A DNA stretch of 64,000 bases from an uncultured Christensenellaceae bacterium (lineage in GTDB: Bacteria; Bacillota; Clostridia; Christensenellales; Borkfalkiaceae), in NCBI GenBank assembly GCA_910586945.1, contig CAJULO010000004.1, positions 62,001 to 126,000 of the forward strand. The letters run 5' to 3'. How positions within the stretch are numbered: the first letter of the stretch is position 1; each line of letters starts with the position of its first letter. Positions 8,700 through 17,655 of the stretch are shown one piece after another. The notes below the pieces were generated by a model. That model saw nothing but the letters and a program-made list of their open reading frames with translations, was not told the DNA's origin and ran no database searches. Position numbers and translations under genes: made by a program.

Positions 8700-8858
8700 T
8701 TAATTTTCTTTTTCTGGATTATGTTCACGAAGAAGAAGGTCACAAGATTGGTTACCAACAGTGCAGCTTGTCTTGCAAGCAGATTGACAAGTACTTTTAC
8801 ATTCGCCACAACCTTCTTCAATAATTTCTTTCGGATACGCTATTGTTTGAATCTTCAT
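8700..8858 (-). CDS. scfA: SCIFF ranthipeptide precursor (six cysteines in forty-five)
   Basis: A 52-residue peptide too short for most gene finders. It begins MKIQTIAYPKEII, a strongly conserved SCIFF leader, and has six cysteines at 17, 20, 24, 28, 32 and 39 with the spacing C-x2-C-x3-C-x3-C-x3-C-x6-C. RBS GAGG sits 8 nt before the ATG at 8858. The frame stays open upstream, but the conserved peptide and the RBS fix the start here. ScfB encoded downstream is its maturase. SCIFF peptides are almost universal in Clostridia; quorum-type signalling has been proposed but the role is unsettled. No dedicated transporter or protease gene is adjacent. Confidence 0.95.
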   Translation of the reverse strand: MKIQTIAYPKEIIEEGCGECKSTCQSACKTSCTVGNQSCDLLLREHNPEKEN

Positions 8859-8878
8859 AATAAATACCTCGTATAAAA

Positions 8879-9253
8879 TTAATTTTTTAGCATTTGCGTT
8901 ATTAAACCACTCACTAAGCCAAATACCGCACAGATAACTAAGTCTAACAAATTCATCCATGCAAAGCGGATAGTTGAAGATATAATCGCAAAAATGAAAT
9001 ATGTAATTATGGCAGCACCAAAACCAATTATAAGTCCTTTTAACCAACCTTTATCATCTCTTATAAAGAAAAAAACACCTAAAAAGATTGCCGCCGCCTT
9101 TATACAATAATTGACAATTGTAATAGTAATTTCATTGACAACAAATAACTTGACAATAACAGCAAAAAGTAATACTGCTACCATTATTGCAATACAAGTA
9201 AGTGCTATCGCCTTAATGATTTGTAAAATAAATGCCTTTTGTTCATGATGCAT
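8879..9253 (-). CDS. TIGR04086-type four-helix membrane protein
   Basis: A 124-residue protein with four hydrophobic helices (roughly residues 10-33, 40-60, 67-90 and 98-120). Size, topology and position between yajC and scfA are those of the TIGR04086 family found next to the SCIFF gene in Clostridia. The start is taken at the ATG at 9253 because GGGGGGAG lies 7 nt upstream; an in-frame TTG at 9259 would be too close to that site. Its function is unknown. Constant linkage to scfA suggests a link with the SCIFF pathway or with protein export, but this is inference. Confidence 0.82.
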   Translation of the reverse strand: MHHEQKAFILQIIKAIALTCIAIMVAVLLFAVIVKLFVVNEITITIVNYCIKAAAIFLGVFFFIRDDKGWLKGLIIGFGAAIITYFIFAIISSTIRFAWMNLLDLVICAVFGLVSGLITQMLKN

Positions 9254-9332
9254 AAACAATCTCCCCCCTAAATATCAGTTTGTCTATGCATATGCTACAA
9301 AAAAGGAATTATACCGTTTTCTGCAAAATTTA

Positions 9333-9806
9333 CTACAAAGAAGAATTATCTTGTTTATCTTCCTCTTTTCTCTCCTGTTCTAAAACAGATACAGCTGTCT
9401 GCGGTTTATTGCTATTTGTTGCATTGATTTTTGCAGCTACTTGCTTAGCTGCATTATCTGCTTCTGGTCCGGATAGATAGATTGCCTCTAACACAAAATT
9501 TAAATAAGTTACATTTGGTTCTATACCAGTTTTAAGAAGAAAACTACCTTCTTCTAAATTTACACTTTCAACAACACCTGCAATACCACCTCTTGTAATT
9601 ACTTTAGTGCCCGCTTCAATACTCCTCAATCTTTCACTATGTTTTTTCTGTTGTTTTTTGTTATTGTAGTTCGACCAAATAAAAAAGCCAATAAATCCTA
9701 AAATTAAAACGCCCATTAAAATATACATTAAAATTGGATTAGAATTTGTGCTATTATTATTCTCTGCCGCACGCATATAACTAGACAAAATAGAAAAATT
9801 AGGCAT
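9333..9806 (-). CDS. yajC: Preprotein translocase accessory subunit YajC
   Basis: A 157-residue protein: one transmembrane helix (about residues 25-46), the basic segment KKQQKKHSERLRSIEAG, then the YajC hallmark GTKVITRGGIAGVVESV. YajC associates with SecDF-YidC and helps protein export. The C-terminal extension of about 45 residues is Glu/Lys/Asn rich and probably disordered. It sits downstream of tgt as in most bacteria, while secD and secF are 17 kb away in this window. Confidence 0.93.
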   Translation of the reverse strand: MPNFSILSSYMRAAENNNSTNSNPILMYILMGVLILGFIGFFIWSNYNNKKQQKKHSERLRSIEAGTKVITRGGIAGVVESVNLEEGSFLLKTGIEPNVTYLNFVLEAIYLSGPEADNAAKQVAAKINATNSNKPQTAVSVLEQERKEEDKQDNSSL

Positions 9807-9930
9807 ATCGCTATATCTACCTCCCTTTAAAGTTTATCATCATTGCATAAATACAACGCTATTCAATAAGCTATGTATAAGTATACCATTATTTTAGCTA
9901 TTTTGCAAGTAAAATAAACATTTTTTACAA

Positions 9931-11073
9931 TTAAATTACATCGAATTTTGTCGTCATTGCCAAATTCATCTGTTTTGCAAAATGATTCGCAAATTCTACA
10001 AATCTATCCTCCAAAATTGCTTTGCGTGTATCTTGCATTAACTTTGTTAAAAAATAAATGTTATGTATGGATAGCAATGTTGCAGCTAAAATTTCCCCAG
10101 TATTTAATAAATGTCTTAGATATGCTTTAGTATAATTTTTACAACAGATACAATTACAACTTTCATCAAGTGGCGAAAAATCATTTTTATATTGTCCGTT
10201 GCGGACAACCACTTTTCCACTACTCGTAAGTGCTGTACCATTTCTTGCAATTCTTGTTGCATAGACACAGTCAAACATATCAATCCCTCGTGCAACCCCT
10301 TCTAAAAGACAGTCTGGTGTCCCAACACCCATCAAGTAATGTGGAATATTTTGTGGTAAGTGTGGTTGCAATATTTCCAACATTTCATACATTTTTGCCT
10401 TCGGTTCTCCGACAGAAAGTCCACCTATACCTATACCGTACTTGGCATATTGAAGGGCATACTCTAAACTTTTTAGACGCAGTTCTCTATAAAAATTACC
10501 TTGCACTATTGGAAAAAGTGCTTGGTTTTCATTGGTATGTGCCCTTGCACAACGCTCTAACCATATACTTGTACGCTCTAGTGCTTTACGCGCATATGCA
10601 AAGTCGCTGCCATAAGCACTGCATTCATCAAATTGCATGATGATGTCAGCACCAAGAGCATTCTCAATTTCCATCACTTTTTCTGGTGTGAAAAAATGTT
10701 TACTGCCATCAATATGAGATTGGAAATATACTCCTTCATCTTGAATTTTATTCAGCTTTGCAAGTGAAAAAACTTGAAAACCACCACTATCTGTTAAAAT
10801 AGGTCTATCCCACCCCATAAATGTATGCAATCCTCCAGCTTCTGCAACTACATGATGTCCTGGTCTTAGATACAAATGATAAGCATTTGATAAAATAATT
10901 TGTGCATTTACGGACTTTAATTGTTCTGGCAAAATTCCTTTTACTGTCGCTTGTGTCCCTACAGGCATATATACTGGTGTTACTATTTTGCCGTGTGGTG
11001 TGTGCAATATCCCCGCTCTTGCTCCCGTCTTTTTATCTACCTTTTGCAATTCAAAATAAAATTTTTCTTGCAT
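9931..11073 (-). CDS. tgt: tRNA-guanine(34) transglycosylase
   Basis: Tgt swaps guanine 34 of tRNAs with GUN anticodons for the queuosine precursor preQ1. Visible motifs: LTDSGGFQVFSL with the catalytic Asp, QFDECSAYG, GIGGLSVGEPK, MFDCVYATRIARNGTA (nucleophilic Asp region) and the zinc ligands CNCICC with the later His in SIHN. The start is set at the ATG at 11073, where AAAGGAG sits 5 nt upstream; a longer frame starting at 11100 has no such site. Length 380 residues, as usual. The neighbour queA acts later in the same pathway (84 nt upstream). Confidence 0.96.
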   Translation of the reverse strand: MQEKFYFELQKVDKKTGARAGILHTPHGKIVTPVYMPVGTQATVKGILPEQLKSVNAQIILSNAYHLYLRPGHHVVAEAGGLHTFMGWDRPILTDSGGFQVFSLAKLNKIQDEGVYFQSHIDGSKHFFTPEKVMEIENALGADIIMQFDECSAYGSDFAYARKALERTSIWLERCARAHTNENQALFPIVQGNFYRELRLKSLEYALQYAKYGIGIGGLSVGEPKAKMYEMLEILQPHLPQNIPHYLMGVGTPDCLLEGVARGIDMFDCVYATRIARNGTALTSSGKVVVRNGQYKNDFSPLDESCNCICCKNYTKAYLRHLLNTGEILAATLLSIHNIYFLTKLMQDTRKAILEDRFVEFANHFAKQMNLAMTTKFDVI

Positions 11074-11157
11074 CAATTCTCCTTTTCTCAAGCTCTTCAT
11101 TCTGTAATTCTATACATATAAGCTTTATACCTATTTCATTTTATATATTTTTAGCAA

Positions 11158-12180
11158 CTACTCAATAAACATTGCATCACCAAAACTGAAAAAACGATAC
11201 TTTTCTTGTACGGCAAATTGATATAAATCTAAAATTTTCTCCCTTCCCATAAAGGCTGCTATAAGCATCAATAATGTGGATTCTGGCAAGTGAAAATTTG
11301 TAAATAATGCGTCAACAATCTTAAATCTATATGGCGGATAGATAAAAATATCTGTATCTCCAGATGCCGCTTGCACAAAACCGTTTTTATCTGCAACCGA
11401 TTCCAAAGTACGAACTGTTGTTGTACCTACAGCAATAATGCGTCTACCTTCTTTTTTTGCTATATTGATTTTTTCGGCATTCTGTGCATCAATAGAAAAA
11501 TATTCGCTATGCATTTTATGATTTGTTAAATCCTCTTCTTGCACTGGACGAAAGGTACCGAGTCCGACATGTAGTTGTACCTCAGCAAACTCTACTCCCT
11601 TTTCTTTTAACCTCTCTATCAATTCCTTCGTAAAATGTAGTCCCGCTGTTGGTGCTGCCGCCGAACCAGCTTCCTTACAGTATACCGTTTGGTATCTATT
11701 GGCATCTTGCAATTTTTCATGAATATATGGGGGCAATGGCATTTGTCCAATTCTCTCTAGAATCTCTTCGAAAATACCTTCAAAGTGAAATTCTAGAATA
11801 CGCCCACCAACTTCTGTTCTCTCTAAAACATTGGCAGTAACTCCCTCTGCAAGTGATAAAATATCCCCTATTTTTGCCTTTTTCCCCGGTTTGACAAGCA
11901 CTTCCCACTGTGTATAATTTTTTCTTTTTAATAATAAAATTTCCACCTTGCCACCATATACTGTCTTCGCAAATAATCTTGCCGGAATAACCTTAGTGTT
12001 ATTTACAACAAGTAAATCTCCACGCTTTAAAAAAGATAGACAATCACGAAATGTACACTGCAAAACTTTCTCTGTTTGACGATTATAACATAAAAGTTTT
12101 GCAGTATCTCTTGGCTGTGCTGGAATCTGTGCAATACGCTCTTCTGGTAAATGGTAAAAATAGTCACTTTTTTTTAACAT
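11158..12180 (-). CDS. queA: S-adenosylmethionine:tRNA ribosyltransferase-isomerase
   Basis: QueA transfers and isomerises the ribosyl moiety of SAM onto preQ1-tRNA to give epoxyqueuosine. The 340-residue protein shows the family motifs YHLPEERIAQIPAQPRD at the N-terminus, VVNNTKVIPARLF, AAPTAGLHFT, VGLGTFRPV, and NFHLPESTLLMLIAAF near the C-terminus. RBS AAGGA lies about 6 nt before the ATG. It is between ruvB (26 nt) and tgt in one operon. No preQ1 biosynthesis genes are in this window, so preQ1 synthesis or salvage must be elsewhere. Confidence 0.96.
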   Translation of the reverse strand: MLKKSDYFYHLPEERIAQIPAQPRDTAKLLCYNRQTEKVLQCTFRDCLSFLKRGDLLVVNNTKVIPARLFAKTVYGGKVEILLLKRKNYTQWEVLVKPGKKAKIGDILSLAEGVTANVLERTEVGGRILEFHFEGIFEEILERIGQMPLPPYIHEKLQDANRYQTVYCKEAGSAAAPTAGLHFTKELIERLKEKGVEFAEVQLHVGLGTFRPVQEEDLTNHKMHSEYFSIDAQNAEKINIAKKEGRRIIAVGTTTVRTLESVADKNGFVQAASGDTDIFIYPPYRFKIVDALFTNFHLPESTLLMLIAAFMGREKILDLYQFAVQEKYRFFSFGDAMFIE

Positions 12181-12206
12181 ACTTGTCCTTCCACTCTACT
12201 CTCTCG

Positions 12207-13265
12207 TTATTCATTTTCAAATATAGAAAGTTGCTCTCGTTGTTTTCTTGGTAACTTTTCTAACGGTATACCCATATGGATATATCCATCTTTCAAAATA
12301 ATTCTGCCGCGTGGGGTTCTTGCCATAAAACCCAATTGCATGAGATATGGTTCATATACATCTTCAATTGTATTTGCATCTTCATTGATTGTCGATGCTA
12401 AGGTATCCAGTCCAACTGGTCCACCTTGAAAACGGTCAATTAAAGCACGCAAAATACCTCTGTCAACTTCATCTAGTCCCAAATTATCAATGTCCATCTT
12501 TTTTAGGGCAAATTTTGCATCTTCTAATACAATTTGCATCTTTCCCTGTACAGCAACAAAATCGCGTACTCGTTTTAATAGTCTATTTGCTATACGAGGC
12601 GTCCCTCTTGAACGACTGGCAATCTCAAATGCTGCTTGTTCAGCAATCGAAATATCCAATGTCTTTGCTGAACGACGTACAATTTGACAAAGTTCAGCGT
12701 TTGAATAGAGTTCCAATCTTGCAAGTACACCAAATCTATCCCGTAAAGGTAATGCTAACATTCCTGCCTTAGTTGTCGCACCAATTAATGTAAATGGTTC
12801 TAAAGTAAAACGAATATTCCTTGCTGATGGTCCTTTTCCAACAATAATATCTAGTGCAAAATCTTCCATAGCAGAATATAAAATTTCTTCCACCGTTCTA
12901 TTTATCCGATGTATTTCATCAATAAATAAAATATCACCATGATTTAAATTTGTTAAAATGGCAGCAAGGTCACCACTTCTTTCAATGGCGGGTCCACTGG
13001 TGATTTTAATTTGTACGCCCATTTCATTTGCAATGATATTTGCAAGCGTTGTTTTTCCAAGTCCTGGCGGTCCATATAAAAGTACATGGTCCAAACTCTC
13101 TGCACGCATTTTTGCAGATTGTATATATACTTTTAAATTTTCTTTTACCTTATGTTGTCCAATATAGTCATCCATTCTTTTCGGTCGTAGAATATTTTCC
13201 TCTCTATCCAACAGACCTTTTGTACTCTGTACTAGTCTATCCCTTTCAAATTCCTCTAACTCCAT
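12207..13265 (-). CDS. ruvB: Holliday junction branch migration ATPase RuvB
   Basis: RuvB is the AAA+ hexameric motor that drives branch migration together with RuvA. At 352 residues it is full length. Motifs: Walker A GPPGLGKTT, Walker B ILFIDEIHR, sensor region TLIGATTKAGML, arginine finger region LPLRDRFGV, and the C-terminal winged helix with EPYLMQLGF and RTPRGR. The gene is 6 nt downstream of ruvA. Confidence 0.97.
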   Translation of the reverse strand: MELEEFERDRLVQSTKGLLDREENILRPKRMDDYIGQHKVKENLKVYIQSAKMRAESLDHVLLYGPPGLGKTTLANIIANEMGVQIKITSGPAIERSGDLAAILTNLNHGDILFIDEIHRINRTVEEILYSAMEDFALDIIVGKGPSARNIRFTLEPFTLIGATTKAGMLALPLRDRFGVLARLELYSNAELCQIVRRSAKTLDISIAEQAAFEIASRSRGTPRIANRLLKRVRDFVAVQGKMQIVLEDAKFALKKMDIDNLGLDEVDRGILRALIDRFQGGPVGLDTLASTINEDANTIEDVYEPYLMQLGFMARTPRGRIILKDGYIHMGIPLEKLPRKQREQLSIFENE

Positions 13266-13271
13266 ACTTAC

Positions 13272-13874
13272 CTACTTATACATACTTTGCAATGCTATAC
13301 GAATCATTGCATCAATTGTTACAGCACCTTGCGTTCTTGCCCTTTGTACTGCCTTAATACTTTCATTTTTACTATAACCTAAACCAATCAAACCTAAAAT
13401 AGCATCTTCTTCCGTACTGGAAAGTTCTATACTTTCTATAGCTTCTTTTTTCTCAACAACAGATTGCTTGTCCTCTATTTGTATTTTTTCACGGAGTTCT
13501 AAAATAATACGTTCTGCTGTTTTTTTACCTAACCCTTTAATCTGTGCAAGCTTTTGACTATCTGCACTGGCAATGGCAATGGCAAGTTCTTGTAGATGCA
13601 TTGCTGATAAAATTGTAATACCCATTTTACATCCTATCCCAGATACGGATATCAATTTATTGAAAAAGGTACGCTCTTCTAAACTAGAAAATCCATATAG
13701 AGTAATTGCATCTTCTTTAACCTGTGTATGTATATAAATTTCACCTGTACTATTTAGCATAAGTGTATCGGCAATAGCAGTACTACACAATACTTCATAT
13801 CCCACACCATTTACATTTAAAAGAACAGTATTTAAATTTTTATAGAGCACAATGCCCTTTAGATACCCTATCAT
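13272..13874 (-). CDS. ruvA: Holliday junction DNA helicase subunit RuvA
   Basis: RuvA tetramers bind the four-way junction and load RuvB. The 200-residue protein has the N-terminal OB fold (MIGYLKGIV), two helix-hairpin-helix motifs (VSGIGCKMG and IKGLGKKTAERIILEL) and the C-terminal RuvB-binding domain (ILGLIGLGYSKNE). The start is placed at the ATG at 13874 because GGAG lies 8 nt upstream and family members begin MI-Y-KG; eight extra in-frame codons upstream are rejected. Confidence 0.96.
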   Translation of the reverse strand: MIGYLKGIVLYKNLNTVLLNVNGVGYEVLCSTAIADTLMLNSTGEIYIHTQVKEDAITLYGFSSLEERTFFNKLISVSGIGCKMGITILSAMHLQELAIAIASADSQKLAQIKGLGKKTAERIILELREKIQIEDKQSVVEKKEAIESIELSSTEEDAILGLIGLGYSKNESIKAVQRARTQGAVTIDAMIRIALQSMYK

Positions 13875-13946
13875 ATTGTCTGCTCCATTTGTATACATGA
13901 CTATATAGACTCTATATGCACAACTAAGATATGGTTATAAGCTATG

Positions 13947-14441
13947 CTATACGCCAAATAACCCAGAAAGTTTGGAGGTATAACTATGTGTTAAGGCAAC
14001 TGCTAAAGCATCTGCTGCATCATCTGGTCTGGGAATTCCCTTTAATTTTAATAGATTTGCCGTTACAAGCTGAATCTGTCTCTTTTCAGCACGACCATAT
14101 CCTGTCAAAGCTTGTTTGATTTGCATAGGAGTATACTCAAATAGTCTACCACATTCTTTAATACAAGTCAACAAGATTACTCCTCTTCCATGTGCAACGC
14201 TGAGTGCTGTTCGTACATTTTTAGAAAAAAACAACTCTTCCACAGCAATTTCATCTGGCTTATGTAACTTTAATATTTTATGCATCCCCTCTTCTAGCAT
14301 AGCAAGACGCACTGCTAAATTTTCTATCTTGGGGGTTTCAATTACTCCATAATCTATTGCATGTATTTTTCCTTGTATATCCTTTTCCAAAATGCCAAAT
14401 CCCACAGTGGCAATACCTGGATCAATTCCTAATATTTTCAT
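13947..14441 (-). CDS. ruvC: Holliday junction resolvase RuvC
   Basis: RuvC cuts Holliday junctions symmetrically. The 164-residue protein has all four acidic catalytic positions: Asp in ILGIDPG, Glu in VEELFF, and Asp residues in PDDAADALAVA. It is the first gene of ruvC-ruvA-ruvB-queA-tgt and has a promoter overlapping the divergent control region of argH. Confidence 0.96.
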   Translation of the reverse strand: MKILGIDPGIATVGFGILEKDIQGKIHAIDYGVIETPKIENLAVRLAMLEEGMHKILKLHKPDEIAVEELFFSKNVRTALSVAHGRGVILLTCIKECGRLFEYTPMQIKQALTGYGRAEKRQIQLVTANLLKLKGIPRPDDAADALAVALTHSYTSKLSGLFGV

Positions 14442-14468
14442 AATTTCACCAAAATCTTTATTTTTTAC

Positions 14469-14497
14469 TTGTATTTTTTTAAAAAATGTGCTATTAT
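14469..14497 (+). promoter_or_regulatory. argH promoter
   Basis: TTGTAT, 17 nt, TATTAT with TGC just before the -10 (extended -10). The leader of about 80 nt contains an 8-bp hairpin, TTGTCTAT/ATAGACAA, at 14515-14541, which overlaps the opposing ruvC promoter. Confidence 0.7.
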
Positions 14498-14520
14498 TAT
14501 GTAAAATTGCTTTTTTGTCT

Positions 14521-14549
14521 ATTTTAATTTTTTATAGACAATAAGTCAA
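14521..14549 (-). promoter_or_regulatory. ruvC operon promoter
   Basis: TTGACT (14544-14549), 17 nt, TAAAAT (14521-14526) on the minus strand. It is convergent-overlapping with the argH transcript, so the two genes could interfere with each other. Confidence 0.72.
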
Positions 14550-14586
14550 ATAAAAGATTCAATAACTTTTTTATGGAGAAAATATT

Positions 14587-15969
14587 ATGAAATTATGGCA
14601 AGGTCGTTTTAATCAAAACAGTGCAAAAAATGCTGATATTTTTAATGAATCGTTATCAGTAGATAAACAATTATATATGCACGATATTATAGCTAGTGTT
14701 GCACATGCAAAAATGCTTGGTACTTGTGACATTATTTCTATGGAAGATAGCAATCTTATCTGTGATACTTTAATGGAAATCTTAAAGGATATACAAGATA
14801 ATAAACTTAAAATAAAAGATGCTGAAGATATTCATAGTTTTGTTGAAAATGAACTGATAAATAGAATTGGTAGCGTAGGTAAAATGTTGCACACAGCACG
14901 CTCAAGAAATGATCAAGTTGCAACAGATTTAAGATTGTATACAAAAGATAGTATTTTAAATGTTTGCACAAACATTAGAAATTTAATTGCGCGCTTACTA
15001 GAAATATCAGAAAGCACAATCACAAATATTATGCCAGGCTATACACATTTGAGAAAGGCACAACCCATTACTGTAGCACAATATTTTAATGCTTATAGCG
15101 AAATGTTTTTGCGTGACTTAGAACGCTTTGCTGATACTTTAAAAAGAACAGATGTTATGCCACTTGGTAGCGGTGCTCTTGCAGGAACAAGCTTCCCTAT
15201 CGACCGCAGAATGACTGCTGAACTTTTATCCTTTGGTGAAATTTCACAAAATGCACTTGATGCTGTATCTGATAGAGATTTTGTTGCAGAATATATTTTT
15301 GCTGCTGCATTGACAATGTCACATCTCTCTCGTTTTTGTGAAGATTTAATGCTTTTTTCTACGGAAGAATTTGGTTTTATTGATATTGCTGATAGTTATA
15401 CTACTGGTTCATCCATTATGCCCCAAAAGAAAAATCTTGATATATTTGAACTTATTCGTGGTAAATGTGGTAGAGTATATGGTGATTTAACCACTATTTT
15501 AACAGTTATTAAAGGACTTCCTCTTGCATATAATAAAGATTTACAAGAAGATAAAGAAGCATTATTTGACGCTGAAGATACAGTTTTAAGTTGTCTCACT
15601 ATTTTCAATGAAGTTTTATCACATCTATTATTGGATACCAAAAAAATGAGGACTGCAGCAAATGGCGGCAATGCAACAGCAACCGATGTTGCAAACTATT
15701 TAGTTGAAAAAGGTATGCCTTTCCGTGATGCATATGAAATTACCGGTCGTATCGTGCAATACTGTATTGAAGAAGATAAGTCATTATTATCTATGTCATT
15801 TGATGAATTTGCTTCTTTCTCTGATTTATTTGAAGAAGATATTCTTTCTGCTGTAAAAGTAAATACTTCTGTAAATGAAAGACGCTCTATTGGTGGAAGT
15901 AGTAGAGCTGCTGTGCGTGATAATATCCGCTCAATTACACGCCGTCTCAATAAACTCTTTAAAGGCTAA
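14587..15969 (+). CDS. argH: Argininosuccinate lyase
   Basis: ArgH splits argininosuccinate into arginine and fumarate. The 460-residue protein begins MKLWQGRF, as the family does, and shows LHTARSRNDQVATDLRL, MPGYTHLRKAQPIT and the signature GSSIMPQKKN. The catalytic Ser of that loop is present. After the signature it reads LDIFELIRGK, where Pro usually replaces the Leu. RBS TGGAG is 7 nt upstream. It is the only plus-strand gene between secD and murC, stands alone with its own promoter and terminator, and argG is not in the window. It looks like an insertion between hemZ and ruvC. Confidence 0.95.
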   Translation: MKLWQGRFNQNSAKNADIFNESLSVDKQLYMHDIIASVAHAKMLGTCDIISMEDSNLICDTLMEILKDIQDNKLKIKDAEDIHSFVENELINRIGSVGKMLHTARSRNDQVATDLRLYTKDSILNVCTNIRNLIARLLEISESTITNIMPGYTHLRKAQPITVAQYFNAYSEMFLRDLERFADTLKRTDVMPLGSGALAGTSFPIDRRMTAELLSFGEISQNALDAVSDRDFVAEYIFAAALTMSHLSRFCEDLMLFSTEEFGFIDIADSYTTGSSIMPQKKNLDIFELIRGKCGRVYGDLTTILTVIKGLPLAYNKDLQEDKEALFDAEDTVLSCLTIFNEVLSHLLLDTKKMRTAANGGNATATDVANYLVEKGMPFRDAYEITGRIVQYCIEEDKSLLSMSFDEFASFSDLFEEDILSAVKVNTSVNERRSIGGSSRAAVRDNIRSITRRLNKLFKG

Positions 15970-16016
15970 TAGCGAATAATTTAAAATATTTTTTTGAATA
16001 ACATTACTTTTACTCT

Positions 16017-16048
16017 AAAAGGGAACAATATATACATTGTTCCCTTTT
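16017..16048 (+). terminator. argH terminator
   Basis: Stem AAAAGGGAACAAT with loop ATATAC and its perfect complement, then T5, 48 nt after the argH stop. Symmetric enough to serve hemZ from the other side only weakly, since hemZ ends 145 nt away. Confidence 0.85.
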
Positions 16049-16192
16049 TCTTTTTAACAAATTTATCTATCTTGATAAAAATTATAAGATAATTATCTTT
16101 CTACTCTGCAATGAAAAAATATAATATTTTATTTTTCCTTTTATCTCTTATTGAATTGTATAATATCTGAATAATTTTTATATTCTATTTTT

Positions 16193-17644
16193 TTAATTTT
16201 TCAAATTGTTATTTATTTTTTGTCCAAATAATGCTCTTTTTTCTTCTATAATTTTATCTATTTTTGCTAGATATGTAGGAATATCTTTAGGCGTACCATA
16301 TCTTTCAATTCTATTCTTTTTTTCAAAAATAACTTTACTGATTGCATTTGCACCACAAGCAATTGTATCCGCAATCTCTTCCATCATATGTATATTATAG
16401 ATGCATGCTGTGTTTGGTTTACACCAACCAATATTTTCTCCATCTGCCATAATATTTTTTTGTCTATACATATAGTACGGTGCATATCCTGCCTTTAAAA
16501 GCTGTTTTCTTGCATAGTTAAGCATATGTTGCACTGCTTCAATCTTTTTATCTATACAATCATCTTCCAGCATCGCATTCTTTACTTGTAACTCCGCCCC
16601 TTTTTTGATACTTAATGTATGTACAGTAATATTCTCTGGAGTTAGTGCTATCGCCTTATCTACACTCTCACAAAAACTTTCATAACTTTCACCAGTCAAT
16701 CCAGCAATCAAATCACAATTGCAAATAAAATTATATTTTTTTGTCATTTCCATAGCTATTAAAATATCTTTTTCAGTGTGTGCTCTACCAATATTTTCTA
16801 ATGTTTGATTGGAAAATGACTGTGGATTTACACAGATACGATTGACTGCAAACTCTTTTAATATTTCTAACTTTCTTTCTGTAAAGACATCAGGACGCCC
16901 AGCTTCAACTGTATATTCAATGCCATTTGTCACAAATTGTTTTACATTGGATAATAGACTATAAAGTTGCTCTTCATCTAAAATCAGTGGCGTTCCACCA
17001 CCAATATAAATACTGCTTAAACTATTGTACAAGCCCTCGATGTGCTGCAATTCTAACTGTAATATTTGTAAATATTTTTCTAGATATTGCCTTGTTTTGC
17101 TGATAGGCGCTGTGATAAAAGAGCAATAGTTACATCGTGTAGGACAAAAAGGTATGCTGATATATAAGTCTGCTTTTTGCATTGCCTTTTGATTTTGATA
17201 ATAAGGTTTTTGTATTTTTAAAATTTGCTCTACTAAACTAATATTTTGTGGCACTACATGTAAATTTGCAAAATTCTGTTTAAAATCAGCGCCTTGTTCT
17301 ATATATTGATATGCAAGCTTTGTAGGACGAATTCCTGTTAAGGCACCCCATGGTAATACCTTATGCGTTTCTTGCGATAGTGCCTCATATAAAGCTAATT
17401 TTGCAAAACGCTTTACAAGCCGTTTTTGCTCTATTGGGTCTCCTTCTTCAATTTCTTTTTCTTGTCGGTATTGATGTTCATTCACAGTTATATCACTCAC
17501 AACTTTATTGCTATTTATTTGTAAATGATAATAAATTTGCAAAGAAAATGTAGAAAAAAGACGTACTACTTCTAAAAACTCTGGTTCTAAAGCAGTCTGA
17601 TTGGTTTTAAAAGTTATCCTTGATGTATTATTTTTATTATTCAT
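16193..17644 (-). CDS. hemZ: Coproporphyrinogen dehydrogenase-like radical SAM protein HemZ
   Basis: A 483-residue radical SAM protein of the HemN/HemZ group. About 150 N-terminal residues precede the radical SAM core, with ALTGIRPTK typical of HemZ; the cluster motif CPTRCNYCSF lies near residues 176-185, followed by YIGGGTPLIL and TVEAGRPD. HemZ was named as an oxygen-independent coproporphyrinogen III oxidase, but the true activity of this clostridial group is not firmly shown, and no other haem gene is nearby. It is 11 nt from the MBL-fold gene and follows relA, the usual clostridial order. No ribosome binding site is visible, so translation is probably coupled to the upstream gene. Confidence 0.88.
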   Translation of the reverse strand: MNNKNNTSRITFKTNQTALEPEFLEVVRLFSTFSLQIYYHLQINSNKVVSDITVNEHQYRQEKEIEEGDPIEQKRLVKRFAKLALYEALSQETHKVLPWGALTGIRPTKLAYQYIEQGADFKQNFANLHVVPQNISLVEQILKIQKPYYQNQKAMQKADLYISIPFCPTRCNYCSFITAPISKTRQYLEKYLQILQLELQHIEGLYNSLSSIYIGGGTPLILDEEQLYSLLSNVKQFVTNGIEYTVEAGRPDVFTERKLEILKEFAVNRICVNPQSFSNQTLENIGRAHTEKDILIAMEMTKKYNFICNCDLIAGLTGESYESFCESVDKAIALTPENITVHTLSIKKGAELQVKNAMLEDDCIDKKIEAVQHMLNYARKQLLKAGYAPYYMYRQKNIMADGENIGWCKPNTACIYNIHMMEEIADTIACGANAISKVIFEKKNRIERYGTPKDIPTYLAKIDKIIEEKRALFGQKINNNLKN

Positions 17645-17655
17645 ATTTTTAAAAA

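Noticed and set aside
8859..9047. N-terminal extension of scfA running into the TIGR04086 gene
   Set aside because: The SCIFF consensus begins at MKIQTIAYPKE, and a ribosome binding site is located just before it.
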